Shown: piece by piece, positions 10,199 to 22,706 of the stretch
How the letters are laid out: each line of letters begins with the position of its first letter
Numbering within the stretch: the first letter of the stretch is position 1
NCBI GenBank assembly: GCA_932521035.1
Contig: OW051496.1
Coordinates: 2,852,001 to 2,916,000 of the forward strand
DNA: 64,000 nucleotides
Origin: Oscheius dolichura
Taxonomy: Eukaryota > Nematoda > Chromadorea > Rhabditida > Rhabditidae
Direction of reading: 5' to 3'
Position numbers and translations under genes: made by a program
The notes under the pieces: generated by a model
The model's database searches: none
What the model was told of the DNA's origin: nothing
Seen by the model: only the letters and a program-made list of their open reading frames with translations

Positions 10199-11050
10199 CG
10201 TAAAGTATTTTATGTAAGCACTGAAGTTAGAAAAATCTATGATCGAGGTCCCAATGATTACAATAGCTGCTCGAACCTATTAAATATCTACAAAACAGAC
10301 AAGAGGCTCCAACATTTTCTTCAAAAATTACTCTTTTTCACACGAAACTCTTCAAAACGGCTGTAATGTGATCACGAATCGGCCAAACTGGGTATCTTGA
10401 TGAGATTTAGATGAATTACAACATCCTCTATAGCGAATTTCGGAAAAAAAACAATCTTTTCTAGTGCAACCGAAACAAACACTGATTGAATCTTCAGTGC
10501 GTATCTTGACGAATGGAGTTATAAAAGTATGGGATGAAACATTAGCGGCGATGACATCGGTTTTTCATGGTTTGTGCAATTTTACCGACAAAACGAGAGT
10601 CATCTAACGGCTAATTCTCTCTCCCTCTCTCTATCTAATATTTGCTCAAGGTGTAGTAGAAAGAAATTTACGTTGAAGCTACACACACACACTTTATCCT
10701 CCACACTACAGATCACTCCGTCGACGTTTTGACAGCTCGCATTAGATAAATTAAACAGCAGAACCAAATAAACAATCATTCAACCAGACTTTTTATTCAC
10801 GGATTACTCAGATTGACGAGAATTCCACGACATTTCAACGCTTACTATTATATAGACAAAATTACACGTTGGAAATTATACGAGCTTACTTTTCTGTCTG
10901 CAAAATCTGCTCATTTTATCGACTTTAAATAATACAATTTTCACATGCTCCGCTTTCGCTCTATTACAAAAATTTCGACCTAAAAAATCATTTGTTGTCT
11001 TGTCAGTTGTTCTCTGTTTCTACACAATTCTCCCAAATTTATGACGTTGT
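10199..11050. other. Spacer upstream of RanBD copy B
   Basis: No coding segment was recognised. It has CT-rich (about 10614-10640) and CA-rich (about 10680-10692) runs. Positions 10938-10985 (CATGCTCCGCTTTCGCT) repeat the block at 8398-8420 in front of copy A, so part of the 5' flank was duplicated with the gene. Confidence 0.5.
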
Positions 11051-11057
11051 TTCAGAA

Positions 11058-13437
11058 ATGAATGCTCAATTCATTTTCGACCATATTCTTCGAGGAGAAG
11101 CTAAAATCCAAGAATTGGAGAAGGAATTAGAAGAGGAGAGGAACAACCACACTGTTCAGTTAGAAAGAATCCAGAAGTTAGAGGCTGAAAAGGCGGAGAA
11201 CGAGAACACAATCAACAGATTGACCAGAGAGAAGGAGGAATTGGTGGAAGCGCTGAGAAAAGCCAAAGATGGCAGTAAAGGTATACTGTAGTGGATAAAT
11301 ACCTCCGTCTAGAGACCACAAAAGTTAATCTGACAGAGCTCGCCAGAATTCAAATTTCTGGACATTGCGCCAAAAGTTTTAATGAAACCTGGGTGGACGA
11401 TCTTGAGCAAAACTACACATTTTTAGATTTTTCTGTTTTTTTGCATTCGATCGGCCATATTTGAATCTACTAGAATGAGTTTTGGCACCAAACATTGTTC
11501 GGTCAACTTTCGGGAAAAAGTCAAAAAACGCATCTTTTGAATATAGGATGCCCAATTTTTCTGAAAAAACTCATTCTAGTAGATTTTAATATGCCTGATC
11601 GATTCCACAAAAAAGAAAAATGTAATAATGTGTAGTTTTGCTCAAGATCGTCCACCCAGGTTCCCCATAGTAAAATCAACGAGTGCCCGCTGCTTACGCG
11701 CCCGTTTCACCCAACGCCACTTTTATCAAAACTTCGCAAATCTTTTTCTCGAAAGTGTAACATGCGATCTTTCTAATTTTTGCTTCAATCAACTGATCTC
11801 AATGAGACGAATATTTTGAGCTATCAACCGGCGTTTAGATTATCTGAAATGCATATTTTTCGTTGAATAGGGCATTTTCTGAACAAAATCCAATTATTTT
11901 TCGTTTCTCCTCTAGTTGACGTTATTTAGTGTTTTTCTCTTGCGTTCTATAGTAATTCGGGGTCGATAAAGCCAAATAAACCATCAGAAATAGATAAAAA
12001 TGCATAAAATCGAGATTAGCATTGGAGCGCCCGACCTTTAAACTGTCGGGTTCGGCGAGCAGTGCTGAACAGTCAACATCATCTATTTTAGTGACACCTT
12101 CGGATAAGACTGCTAGCTGCTCCCATTGTGTACCGTCTTCCGCCACGGTTGACAATAAAGAAGAGACAATTCCGCCAGCTGTTCCCCATGACACTGATAT
12201 GGTTAGTCATTTTGTAGTCAGAAAAATACAGTTCCAACTTTATTAATTACCTCACAGGGAGCCTCACACAATAGAAAAACTCGCCCAGTAGAGAAAAAAC
12301 ATTTGAAAAGAAGAGCCAAAGTAAGCGTCCTTGTCTATTTTGCTTATTTTTCAACTTTCTACATAATTTTTCTTGCTAAATTTGGTGAAAGTATCCGCTA
12401 TCGAATGCAGATAATTCGAAGAAATAAAAGATTAAAATTTAAAGGAACGCAAGTGGGCGGCTCGTCGCTACAGATGGCAGGAAACAACCGCTTGAGAATA
12501 AAACATTCATGGCATCTTTTCAATCCATCACATATACTGTATTGCCATAAGAATATAAATAAATGGTGAAGCTAAACAAATTCAAATGACTCTTGTTTGA
12601 AAATGGTTTTGTTTTATGTTTTGAGAATCCATAAAAAGGACTAGAAAGTGATTATGCTTGTTCCAGCGTTGGTCATATTGTCAAAAAGGATGTTTCAGTT
12701 TGTTACCAACATTGAAGAAGAGCCAGTGGAACCCGCGTCGAAACAAGAAGAAGGGAAAGGAAATGAGAAGATCCAGCCAATTCCTGACTTGTTCAATGCG
12801 GAAGAGGAAAAAGGAGAAGTCGTCTTCATGAATATCTGTAAGCTGTCCCGCTACTCGATTGAAAGAGAGGAACTACACGACTGGGCGAACGGAAAAATAG
12901 AGATCTTGAAGAATCTCAAAGACGGCAGTTATCGAGTCATCGTCTGGCAAGATCAGGTACGTATAGTTTATTACCAATGAATATTCCATAGAATAACCTC
13001 TCCGCTGCGGGACCAGGCAGCTGTCAACCCTGGTCCCGTGGCGGAGACGCCCCGAATCCGTGGAATATCCGTTGGAAATGGACTATATTTGTTCTCCCTT
13101 TGAATAATAAAAATACCCCAGCATATTTCAGACGGAAAAGGTGATTGCCAACTTCAAGTTGACCAATTGGATGTCTATCGATCAAATTCCCTATGCCTCG
13201 TGTATCTGGAAGTGCAACGACTTCAGTACTGGCACTCCTAAAATGGAAATCATCATGGCTCGATTTTATTCGGTTATAGCGGTCAACGAGTTTGTGAAAC
13301 GGTTCAAGGAGGGCGTCCGCATCGACGCTGCTCTCCAGAAATCTGGGGAAGAACTCATTTACCCTGAAAATGAAGTCCGAGGGGTAATGCCCCACTCTAA
13401 AAAAGGTTTTCGAGGAAAAGTTCCAACTTCTGCGTAA
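11058..13437 (+). CDS. Coiled-coil plus Ran-binding domain protein, copy B (interrupted middle)
   Basis: Exon 11058-11274 encodes a coiled coil very similar to copy A (KIQELEKELEEERN) and starts after GTTTCAG. A second exon begins at 11313, but homology stops at 11337 where repeat sequence begins. The Ran-binding part is intact in exons 12667-12956 and 13132-13437: GEVVFMNICKLSRYS, GKIEILKNLKDGS, TEKVIANFKLTN and a terminal helix (VNEFVKRFKEG), then a basic tail. Between them, 12022-12196 (Ser/Thr-rich) and 12258-12320 could be exons, but the latter overlaps repeat sequence. Either the gene gained exons from inserted DNA, or the coiled-coil and RanBD halves are now separate fragments. A paralogue of copy A in origin; intactness is uncertain. 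Confidence 0.6.
11384..11668. mobile_element. Inverted-repeat element inside RanBD copy B
   Basis: Arms of about 100 nt, 11384-11485 and 11565-11668: AACCTGGGTGGACGATCTTG at the left end has its reverse complement CAAGATCGTCCACCCAGGTT at the right end. An 80-nt centre contains no gene. It starts just after homology with copy A stops. Confidence 0.8.
12255..12450 (+). repeat. Partial copy of the 19.0-20.6 kb foldback arm
   Basis: The order AGGGAGCCTCAC, CCAGTAGA plus A-run, AGCGTCCTT, and later GCTAAATT and TATCGAATGCAG matches the outer arm at 19018-19200 in diverged form. This makes the small putative exon at 12258-12320 doubtful. Confidence 0.5.
12984..13078. repeat. Small inverted repeat in the RanBD copy B intron
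   Basis: GAATATTCCA/TGGAATATCC and GCGGGACCAGG/CCTGGTCCCG pair around a short loop, consistent with a short MITE-like insertion between the two RanBD exons. Confidence 0.55.
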
Positions 13438-13574
13438 TGTCTCCCTTTTGCTTACTGTCCCTTATTTCGGCGGTCTTCTTGTATTTTATGATAATTTAAT
13501 AATATTGTCACCTTTGAGTAAATAAAAACTTCTCTCAAGATATTGAATAAACTTGTCTTCTCTATTCCATTGAT

Positions 13575-13775
13575 ACACGGGCAAACACCCGGATGCCCCG
13601 CGTTACGTAACATATCCTCTGCCAAAGTTTGTGGGGCTAGAGATTTTTTTAATGGGCGGTTGAGAGATGTGACTGGGTTCATTAGAATCGGTTTAACGTT
13701 CTCTCCAACTAGGTCTTTGAATTTTTGAAATCGACCAAGAAATGACAGAGATATGGACACAAACTCCCGACACTC
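13575..13775 (+). repeat. Interspersed repeat shared with 30535-30725
   Basis: Both carry, in order, GCAAA-CCCGG, CAAAGTTTGTGGGGCTA, GGCGGTTGAGA, GTTCATTAGAATCG and a block near the end with AAATGACxGAGATA. The second copy lies in an intron of the channel gene. The block at 58925-58990 resembles its inner end, inverted. No coding capacity. Confidence 0.65.
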
Positions 13776-16700
13776 CCGCCTACGTCCAAAAACGGGCGCC
13801 CCTGAAATTTTGCCCATGTATGATTTCATGAAAGGCTGCCACACAGGATTCTTGTAGTAGCAATAAGTTTCCACAAGGTTCTTTTATATAATAGTTGAAG
13901 TTATACAAATCTGAGATCGTGCTGCCTCCTTCCCGGATCCTGCCGGATAGAGAAAAGCCCTAGGTTAAAATAGCCGTCCCCAGTTCTACTTCCTGCTGCT
14001 GTTGTGTAGCCCCGGTTGGGTTCTAATAAGAATCTTCGAAGACTCCACCAAATGGCTTCCGGCTTTTCTTTGTCCACTTTCAAAAACGTTTCACTCTGGC
14101 AACGGGGAAGGGCTGCCATTGTGCCCGGCAACGGGATAATTTGCTTATTTTGAACCAGCCACTGCCAGCAGGGCGATTCAAAGCAGAAAAGTCAAAGTTG
14201 AAAAGGTCACGAGGGGAAAAAGACGGAAGTGCACTCGTTCTTACTGTAAAATCTACTGGAATTTCAAGATTTTTGAGCCTAATTCGATACTCCCACCTTA
14301 TTCATAGCTCTTTAGAGTTACTAACCGTTTTCTTGTTCCGGTTTTCATTGAAATAGTAAACGACACAACTTCAGATGTTTTATATCAAAGGCTTGAGCTC
14401 AACCTCCCATTTATTCCGCCCCAAGCTCTCATTTCTTTCGAACCTATACGTTTTTCATTTACTCAAAGCGAAACGGATTACTGTAATAGTGACGTTATAA
14501 CCTTGAGCAATTGATTTGGTCGTTACAGTTCCTCTATTAATATCAGAGGCGAATCATAAGGTACACAATTCATTTTCTGGAATAAGCCGTGTTTTATGAC
14601 GTCTATTAGTAGAGATGAACAGTTCAATTCTATTGGTTGGAGCCCCTGGGTAGTTATAAGAAAAGCATAATCTCCAGTTGTCCTGGAAGTGTTCGGGATA
14701 AGCATATTTCTGTAACTTCCGCCAGTTTTCATTTACTCGTAACTTCTAGAGCTCTTCATATTCTTCCAGTAAAAAACTTTCCCTGCCACCCATCTTTCAA
14801 GTATTTCGTTTGTTTCATTTCCCTGTTAAATTTCTCTTGGAACTCTTCTAATACTGCCAATCGCGCTTATACCCTCGTCAGCTATTCTGTTCCACATCCA
14901 CGGTGAGAGCACCTGCCTCTATATTATACAGAAAACCAAGAAAAACCTGATTTATGACGATTTTAAGGAGGTAGGCCGCCCAAAAAGTGCATTTTTACTC
15001 ATTTTCCCGTTCACATAACTTTTGCTTCCAGGGCTTCTAGAAAAATCACCGTTTCAAGAAGTCTATAATTAGCGAAGGGAAGCTCAACTGTACTTGTCCC
15101 TGAACATTTGCCAAAAGTTTCAAATTAGCAATAAATATAGGTATTTTCAAGGTGGTTCAGTTCTGAGGACGCTCTTACATGATCTCCGGTCCTATTATTT
15201 TTCCCATGCGAGAGTAAATGAGAGACGTTATCCAGTAGAGATGATGACGACGCCGGCCAGTGATGCTCTCCTTTCGGGTGTTGTTGCCTCGCCGCCCGAG
15301 GCTGCTCACCGGTGGAGATTAAAATTTGATGAAAGACCGGCGGGTCTAGAACTTCTTGAACTGCTCTCATCTGATCAAAGATCTCCCGCTAAAAATCTCT
15401 GTTCTTTTCGGGCGAATTAGTCAATTTGGGGGTTTGTTTTTAGAGAGGGATCAAAGGCTGGGGACAGCCCCTTCTCGCCCTTCCATTTTCATATTTCCCG
15501 CCATTCCCCTTTTCTTTTAATAACCAGCAGCTCAATGACCAATCCCCTCCAGCTGAAAGTCGACCCCTGACATGTGATTATGGTGTTCGTTTCAAAAAAC
15601 CGGAAGCGGCTCTCTTCTGGAAGGCACCGCGGGGCCGAAGGAATCAGGCTTCACTGATTTCGAACCGGATATGACAAAAAGTTCATGACGAAAATTGGCG
15701 GGGAACAGGCCGACCGCCCGTGTGGCGAGAGGGTGGACTTTCTCCAACAAATGTCAAAGTCGCATGTTTTTTTTTCATTAGGGAGTTAGTCCACCAACAA
15801 AACTAAAAAATTGGGAAACTTTATTCCGCCAGTGAAACAAACAAACGTTCAAAGTTGACAAATTCCATCTTGATATTCGTTATTCGAAACAACTGCAAGA
15901 GAACGGTAGGTGGGTTACTGTAGCTAAAATTGGGCTGACAATATCGAAATTTTCTATTTTTTGGAGAGCTCGGAAGATGGAACGTGTCTTTCGACCTAAT
16001 ATACCGTGAAATTATCAAGTTTTCTTGGGAGAGAGGCCAAAATTCACTCGAAAAAGGTTCTAAAGGTAGCCTTCCCGATCTGATTATAACCCAGACTTCT
16101 AAATTGTTTAATTACTAGGATTTTGTAATGTAATTGTAACAAAATTTGACGCTAAAAAAGGAAGGAATTCATCAGGAATTTAGAATACGCTTGCTCCGCT
16201 GAAACAAGCCCTCCTTTTCCTGATTTTTCATTTTCAAAAAAGCTGTAAAAGGACCTGTTTCCATGGGAATCTCATTGCCGTCATGGTTTTCAATATTAGC
16301 CAATTCCAAAAAAGTAATTTGACCGAGGAGGCCAATTACTCTTCTTATTAATCTCTGCCCTGTAATCCATTAAATTAAAATCCAGGAATATCAGTCACGG
16401 CCTCTTCAATTTGGATCCAAATTGAGCGCCTTTCCACCATATTCCCCTTCCCGGCCCCCTCCCCTCGAAGAACCTTCCCCCTCCCTAGCCTATTAGAGTT
16501 ATTTGCAGAGCGGTCGAGATTCGGCGGTTGCCCCCGGAGTAATCTGATGTTTTTGAGCCTATCTCCCACATTTATGACCTCTTTCAAGTGTGATTGGCCC
16601 TCTCCTTTGAGAACTCCTCGAAATAGGAGCTCCCCCGCCGCTGACTCTTTTTCTAATCGTTCCTCCCCATGCAATCAGCCACTCAATCTGATTAGAGACG

Positions 16701-19010
16701 CCCTCTAATTGCCGGCTATAGGGTATGTTGCCTTTTTTCATTTTCCTTTTATTGTGTGAGCTTCTTCTCTCCCTGACCTTGAAATTATAAGAAAAAAAGA
16801 AATCGAAAATCATCTGTTGGCTCGGAGCAGTGTGCAAAATTGATAACAGCTAATTCTTATAAGAAACTTGAAACAATACCATGATCTGTTTTTTTTCTAG
16901 AGGATATTCCACGGCTTCTCGAAGCATTTCCATCCTATCCTATGAATGCTGTTTATTTTTGCATGTTGGGTTACTGTAGAAATGTTGACGTTTCCATACA
17001 GAATATAAGATTTTCCTATGCCAGTCTACTGGAGTATCAAACTAGATCACAGCTGTTTCTTGTAGGAAATTTGAAAAAGAAAATCACAAATACCAATATT
17101 GGTAAATGTTCCAAGGGGCATGGAGGCCGTTTTGGCCAACTCTTTGAATTTCTCAATTGAAAAATATCAGGGTTACTGTAATGAATCTCCAGTTTGATAG
17201 CGAAGCGCCAAATTTATCTTTTGAGCCGATGTACACAGCTTGGAAACAAAATGGGATATCGTATAAAGACGGACAGAGAAGTTATTGTTTAAATGGGGCC
17301 GTATACTTCTCTGTTTATAAAATTCCATGCTAATTCTTGAATGCCTAGAGATCGTTTCTCCTATTCAACTGCTTTATCCGGCGTAAGGGCGCTCTGTAGT
17401 CGACTAACATTTCGTTTTCCTTCTTTTTCATTTGCCGAAAAAGAATAAAGCGAAACAAGAGAAAACGCGTTTCAAAAAGCACAGAAATCAACTGTGGCAC
17501 ACTCTGTCAAATGGAGCACGTTTACGTAACTCACCGTCAGGTAGAAGAGGATTCTACTTTATCAACTATCCGCCGTCAAGCGCCGAATTGGATAACAATT
17601 ATTCTTTATAAGCAAACTGAAACATCTGCACCCTTTTCATGTTTTCAGCTCCAAAAGACCAACCCCGAAAATAACTTCTTTCCCTGCTTTGTATGTCACC
17701 TGCGGTCGTCGTCAAATATGCAGCGCATCGCTGATTTCGTTTCTTGGACTCTACCAGCTGGGGGAAGGACATCCCTCTCCGGCCATATTTTATTCATTCA
17801 ATTCCAAGCAAAACTTATTCTTCGCTACTTCACACGTTCCTCCCTTTATTATTCTGTGCTCCACTGATTTTATACTTATTTTTAGCCGATTGGTAACAAA
17901 ATCAACCAAGTTTGACCAAGAAAGCTTTATATCACTATCGAAATTTTAAAATTCTTAAAATAACAACTTGATTCTTATGGCTCATATCACTGTCTAAATC
18001 AGAATAATTAGTCTAGTGCAACCCTTTCAAGTTTGTCATTTATCGGAGACACGAGGCCAGGGAAAAGGGAAAGTTGCCAACTACTTTATAGGAGTGCGGA
18101 AACATAACAGCTGTAGACCATTTCCAAGTCAAATAATCGGGCGTTTTGGGATTTCTTTTGCATGTTTGAGGTCAACTCTTCCTAGTTTCTCTAATTTCGA
18201 CACCGTAGTCAGGAAACTGCGATCGTTTTGAGGTAAAAAGTCTTGAAACGCCGTATCTTTCAGTTGGAAACGTACTGTATAACATTTGATGTCCTTTTCC
18301 CCGAGGCCGTCACTTGTATCCTTTATTACACAATTTTAATGTTCGCCGAGAAACATTTCAACTAACTTTATCCAAAGATGAGCAATTCTCGACATCCTTC
18401 ATTAGTGAAATGATTTCCATTTCTATTTCTACCGAACAGAAAACGGTAAAAAGTGTAATTTCTCTTTTTCTCTTTCCGTTCCCAGTGGTCTCTCCCCCCT
18501 TTCCCTCCCACTCCTCCTTCTTCTTCTCCCCGACGCCATAAGGAACTAATCACAGTCGGATTAGGAAGAAGAGAAATAGCACCATGCGGGGGTCACCCCA
18601 ATGGCGTCGTTATTTCAACTTCTGCCCATTTCATTCCCATTCTCAGACGGCGACAATTATTTCTATTCTTGGAGGAAACTGGGCATTTCAGTGGAACTTT
18701 AGAAGACAGAATAAGAACTTTTTTTCTATACGGAGAAGTCTTGTCGATTGAACATTGAGCATTAGAGCGTGGGAGAAACGAAAGTCTTGTGTTCACGGTC
18801 AAGTTTTTTCTTCAAAGTTTTAGACAACTTTTAAAATAATCTTTACATCCATCCAAGCCATTCCAAGCAGTGTATTTGCAATACCAATTCTTTTTTTCCA
18901 AATCCTTTGCTTATCTAGCATTCTGCTCTCCTCTTTTGGTGAGAAATGGAGGCGTTATGTTTCAATGGGAGTAGATAAGGAAACTCGTATTTTATTTTAC
19001 AGTACCTAAT
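13776..19010. other. Gene-free interval
   Basis: About 5.2 kb without a convincing coding chain. The longest frames (for example 15094-15420 and 17511-17867) show no domain, no paired splice signals and no bias toward coding composition. The word TTACTGTAG occurs several times (about 15916, 16972 and, as TTACTGTAA, 17173). A C/T-rich tract lies at 16440-16500. It could hold non-coding RNAs or distal regulation; nothing specific is supported. Confidence 0.45.
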
Positions 19011-19017
19011 AAAAATT

Positions 19018-20625
19018 AAAGGGAGCCTCACCCAGTAGAAAAAAATTATGAAAATGATGACGATCTTTTTTCGCGGGCAGTGTTTTTCGTTAGCGTCCTT
19101 TTTTTGAGAAAATCGTTTCACCGACAAATTTATTTATTTCTTTGCTTGTACTTGTTTTCTCTGTACTATTTTTGTTGCTAAATTATCTACATTCGATAGC
19201 GGTTCTTTTGCAGTATCACAGAGCATAAAAAAAAACATGTGGTACAAGAAGTAAAAAATAAATAACAACGCAAGAAACTAATCTAAAATAGAATTGAATG
19301 AATTGCTCTTGATTTTCATATTGTTTTTGCTTATACTTATTTGTTACACATAGCCTAGCATGTTAGCTACCTTTTATAATTGTTACACAAAGAAAATTGA
19401 GAAAAAATGAGGCTAATTAGCATATTGCATGTCGCTTGCGCTTTTCATCATTATTTCATTTTCATTATTTGTTGTATTGCTTTCTCTTGTTGTTTTATCT
19501 TTTCTATTTTGTTTTCTATTGTTTCTAGTTGGTAATACATTATTTTTAGATGTACAACGAAGAAAAGGAACAAGTGGATTGAGCAGCAAGAGCTCTCCAC
19601 AGGACACTAGACGAAACTTCTAGTAAGTTTATTTTCAATGGTTATCCTTTTGTTTAGATATTGTATATATTATTATAAAGCTGTTGTACAGCTTCTGTTG
19701 CTCTTTTATATGTTGAATTTCATCAAATAGCGGCGAAGCTCTGCGCAAATTTTTTTTGCGTTCAGGACTTGTATTTTTTGCTATTTTTTTAAATTTTCAT
19801 CATAAAAGCGAAGTAGCCGTTTCTTGGGCAAGCTGTAGTCTTCTATCCGTCTTTGTTCGATTCTGAAAACAATCGAATGAAATAACAATTTTTAACAAAT
19901 AAACTGACCTGAAAAATAATCCACGTCGTTCTCTTGATCAAAGAGAAGCTTATTCTAAAAGAGAAATATTAGAAAAGATAAACAGAAACAAAAATAGAAA
20001 AATAATTAAAGTCCTGAACGCAAAAAAAATTTGCGCAGAGCTTCGCCTCTGTTAGGGGAAATTTCGTCTAGTGTCCTGTGGAAAGCTCCAGCTGCTCAAT
20101 CCACTTGTTCGTTTTCTTCGTTGTACATCTAAAAATAATGTATTACCAATTAGAAACAATAGAAAACAAAATAGAAAAGATAAAACAACAAGAGAAAGCA
20201 ATACAACAAACAATGAAAATGAAAATATGTTATAAGAACAATGAAAATGAAAATATGTTATAAGATGTTGATAACATGCTAGGCTATGTGTAAAAAATAA
20301 GTAGAAATAAAAGCAATATGAGAATCAAAAGGAATTCATCAAATTCTATTTCAGATTCGTTTGATGTGTTATTATTTATTTTTCGCCATTTATATCGCAT
20401 GCCACATGCTCAGTGATACTGCAAAAGAACCGCTATCGACTGTAGTTATTTTTACAACAAAAATAATACAGAGAAAACAAGTACAAGCAAAGAAATAAAT
20501 AAATTTGTCGATGAAACGATTTTTTTCAAAAAAAAAAGACGCTAACGAAAAATGCTGCCCGCGAAAAATCATATTCATCACTTTAATCAATTTTTTCTAC
20601 TGGGTGAGGCTCCCTTTAAATAAGG
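19018..20625. mobile_element. Large foldback element, about 0.6-0.7 kb arms
   Basis: Left arm 19018 to about 19760 and right arm about 20020-20625 are inverted copies: GGGAGCCTCACCCAGTAGA at the left and TCTACTGGGTGAGGCTCCC at the right end, with matching inner words (GAAGCTCTGCGCAAATTTTTT and its complement, GTCCTGTGG, CAAGTGGATTGAGCAGC). The centre of about 260 nt is AT-rich and non-coding. A diverged arm piece lies at 12255-12450, and an inner-arm piece sits in front of K6 at 59475-59695. It is probably non-autonomous. Confidence 0.85.
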
Positions 20626-20699
20626 TAGAGCAGACGAAACGATAAAAATTTGGCAGAATATCTCTTGGATTCAGAAAATTTGGGAAGCAATTTTTTTTC

Positions 20700-20850
20700 A
20701 AGTTTTATTGTCATAATCAGCGCATATCACGCGAGGGAAACCCCTTGTCCCTTGTTGCCGCGCGAGTTCTTGAACTCCTACAGCGTGACGCCGAGGGGGT
20801 AGGCCGGTACTCTCCCAGGTGGCCAAGTCGACGGGGAGAGGGAGTCCACA
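20700..20850 (-). repeat. Interspersed GC-rich repeat shared with 39705-39860
   Basis: Both copies contain ATAATCAGCGCATATCACG, CCCTTGTTGC, TTTTGAACT or CTTGAACTC, CTACAGCG, ACTCTCCCAGGTGG and AAGTCGACGGGG in the same order. No open frame is conserved between them, so it is treated as non-coding repeat DNA. Confidence 0.7.
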
Positions 20851-21143
20851 TCCACAACCGTTGATGTTGTTGCTTCTTCTGTTGGTAGAAGTCGCTGGCC
20901 GGCGAGGATGTCGCATCCAGTAGAGCGTACGGCCTCACGGTGCTCCAACCCGGCTTGAGGCTCGGGGTTCTGTCCTTTGTCACGGCTGCATAGTAAGTAG
21001 TGCATACATGGGCTAAACGCAAAAATGGAATCCAACCGTCCGCTGGGTGGAAAGAAGCGGAACCTCACACTCTACAGAAATTAAAATTTGGTTGGCTAGC
21101 AATACTTTAAATGGAGGGAAAGATTTATTTGTTTCATAGGGGA

Positions 21144-22706
21144 TTACATTGTGGAATTAGAAAGGATATCAACCAAATGGCGGGGAATAACAATTGAAGG
21201 CATACCATAGCACCCATTGGGGAGCTGGGGACCCTGTCTCCAGCTTTTTCCATTAAATATTTCAGTTTTATCGAGAGATTTGCCTGTGTTCAATCCTCCA
21301 ATTACAAAAATCTCATTGTCAAGGACTGCAGCAGAAAAGTAATGTCGAGGTTGTTTCATTGGCGGCAGTTGTTTCCATGTTCCTTTTCCTTCTAGATTAC
21401 TCAGTTCCAGTACAGTATTGACTGTCTTTCCATCATCACCTCCCATTAAAATGAGATTATTTCCATAAGAAACGAGAGAATGACCAAAAAGAGGTGTTGG
21501 CATATCATTCATCTCCGTCCAGACACCACTCTCCGGGTCGAAACATTCCACATTTTTAAAACGATTCGAACCATCCCATCCACCACAGACGATGAATTTG
21601 CCATTATGAACTGCTGCAGCTGCACTTTCTCGGGAATATTTCATGTCCCTAAAATATTGATTAGCCCTGATTGAGCCTTGTATCAGATGTTGTATCATCT
21701 CGTTTGAGAGACGAAGCGGCCGTTGGAAACCGAACAGAAGAGAAAAATCGGGGAAAAGTATTCAACTCACGGCATTTCAAACCATTTGTTCTCCTTCAGA
21801 TCATATCTTTCCACACTTTTCAAGCAGCTGCTTCCATTCCATCCTCCAAACACCCAGATGGATCCATTCCATTCCACACTACTATTTGTAATACCCTTTC
21901 GTCCCTCATTCATATCTGCCAATCGTATCCATTTCAATGTTTTGTTATCCAATTTGTATAATTCTTTCTCCATCGAACCACCGAATATATAGATCTCTCC
22001 ATCCAGATATACTGCACCTCCGGCACGAAGTTTTTTCGGTAATTTCAATGCCAATTTGATCCATCTGTCTTCTTTCAAAATGACCATTTCATCTGTTCCT
22101 CTGCAATCTTTTCCTCCTCCAAGGAATAAAATCTAAAAGAATGTTACTTATTCTCTTCCCCAATTCCCCACCGTCCCCTTATCCACTTGTCCTGGGATCA
22201 ATTGTCTTTTTTCTTCCAAAGGAACGGGTCTCGCCTGGATTGTAAGACGATCTTCATTTTGTTTTCCTTCCATCCTTCCAACTAAACATTAGTAACACTG
22301 AAAAGTATTAGATCTGGCTGACTTTTGTGAGAAATCTCTGCGATGCCCTCTTGTAAAGCCGTTATAGCATCGGAAACTGAAATTTCTCTCGAGTTCTAAA
22401 AGGTTTCAATGATTTCTCACCCCCTTGTTGCTTGTCGGATACTTCTTTCAATCTCCCTGAAAAGTCATTTCGTCTGTAACTGAAATAACTCGCCTTCTGT
22501 TTCCCGTCGAAGTCGTTTCATCTCCTCATTTTCTATCGCTAACGCATCTATTTCATATTTTTGAAAGACTCATTATCACCCCCCAACATACCGTTTCTAC
22601 CCGAGTTCTGCTCCATTTTCTCCTTCAATTCTCTATTTTCCGCCTCCAGCCTGTCTATTCTTCCGATCACCGTGTGGGTATTCGCTTCAGAAGGATTAGT
22701 TGCCAT
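21144..22706 (-). CDS. K2: coiled-coil/Kelch protein with shortened N-terminus
   Basis: Minus-strand exons: 22592-22706, 22421-22456, 22323-22376, 22172-22281, 21771-22132, 21144-21648. They sum to 1,182 nt and give 393 aa in frame. Exon 2 of K1 and half of exon 3 are gone, and what is left of exon 3 contains a 4-nt net insertion that would shift the frame. Splicing to the strong GACTTTTCAG inside old exon 3 skips the shifted part and restores phase, leaving a 36-nt exon. The propeller has six blades (IYIFGG, IWVFGG, FIVCGG, LILMGG, IFVIGG). The last intron is only 122 nt and lacks the K1/K4 insertion. The 5' flank and trans-splice-type acceptor are as in K1. The propeller model is secure; the exon 2 acceptor is inferred. 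Confidence 0.8.

Noticed and set aside
15094-15420. ORF of 108 aa
   Set aside because: No domain, no splice context and an equally long shadow ORF on the opposite strand.
20717-21068. Overlapping minus-strand ORFs of 96-101 aa
   Set aside because: GC-rich repeat shared with 39.7 kb; frames are not conserved between copies.
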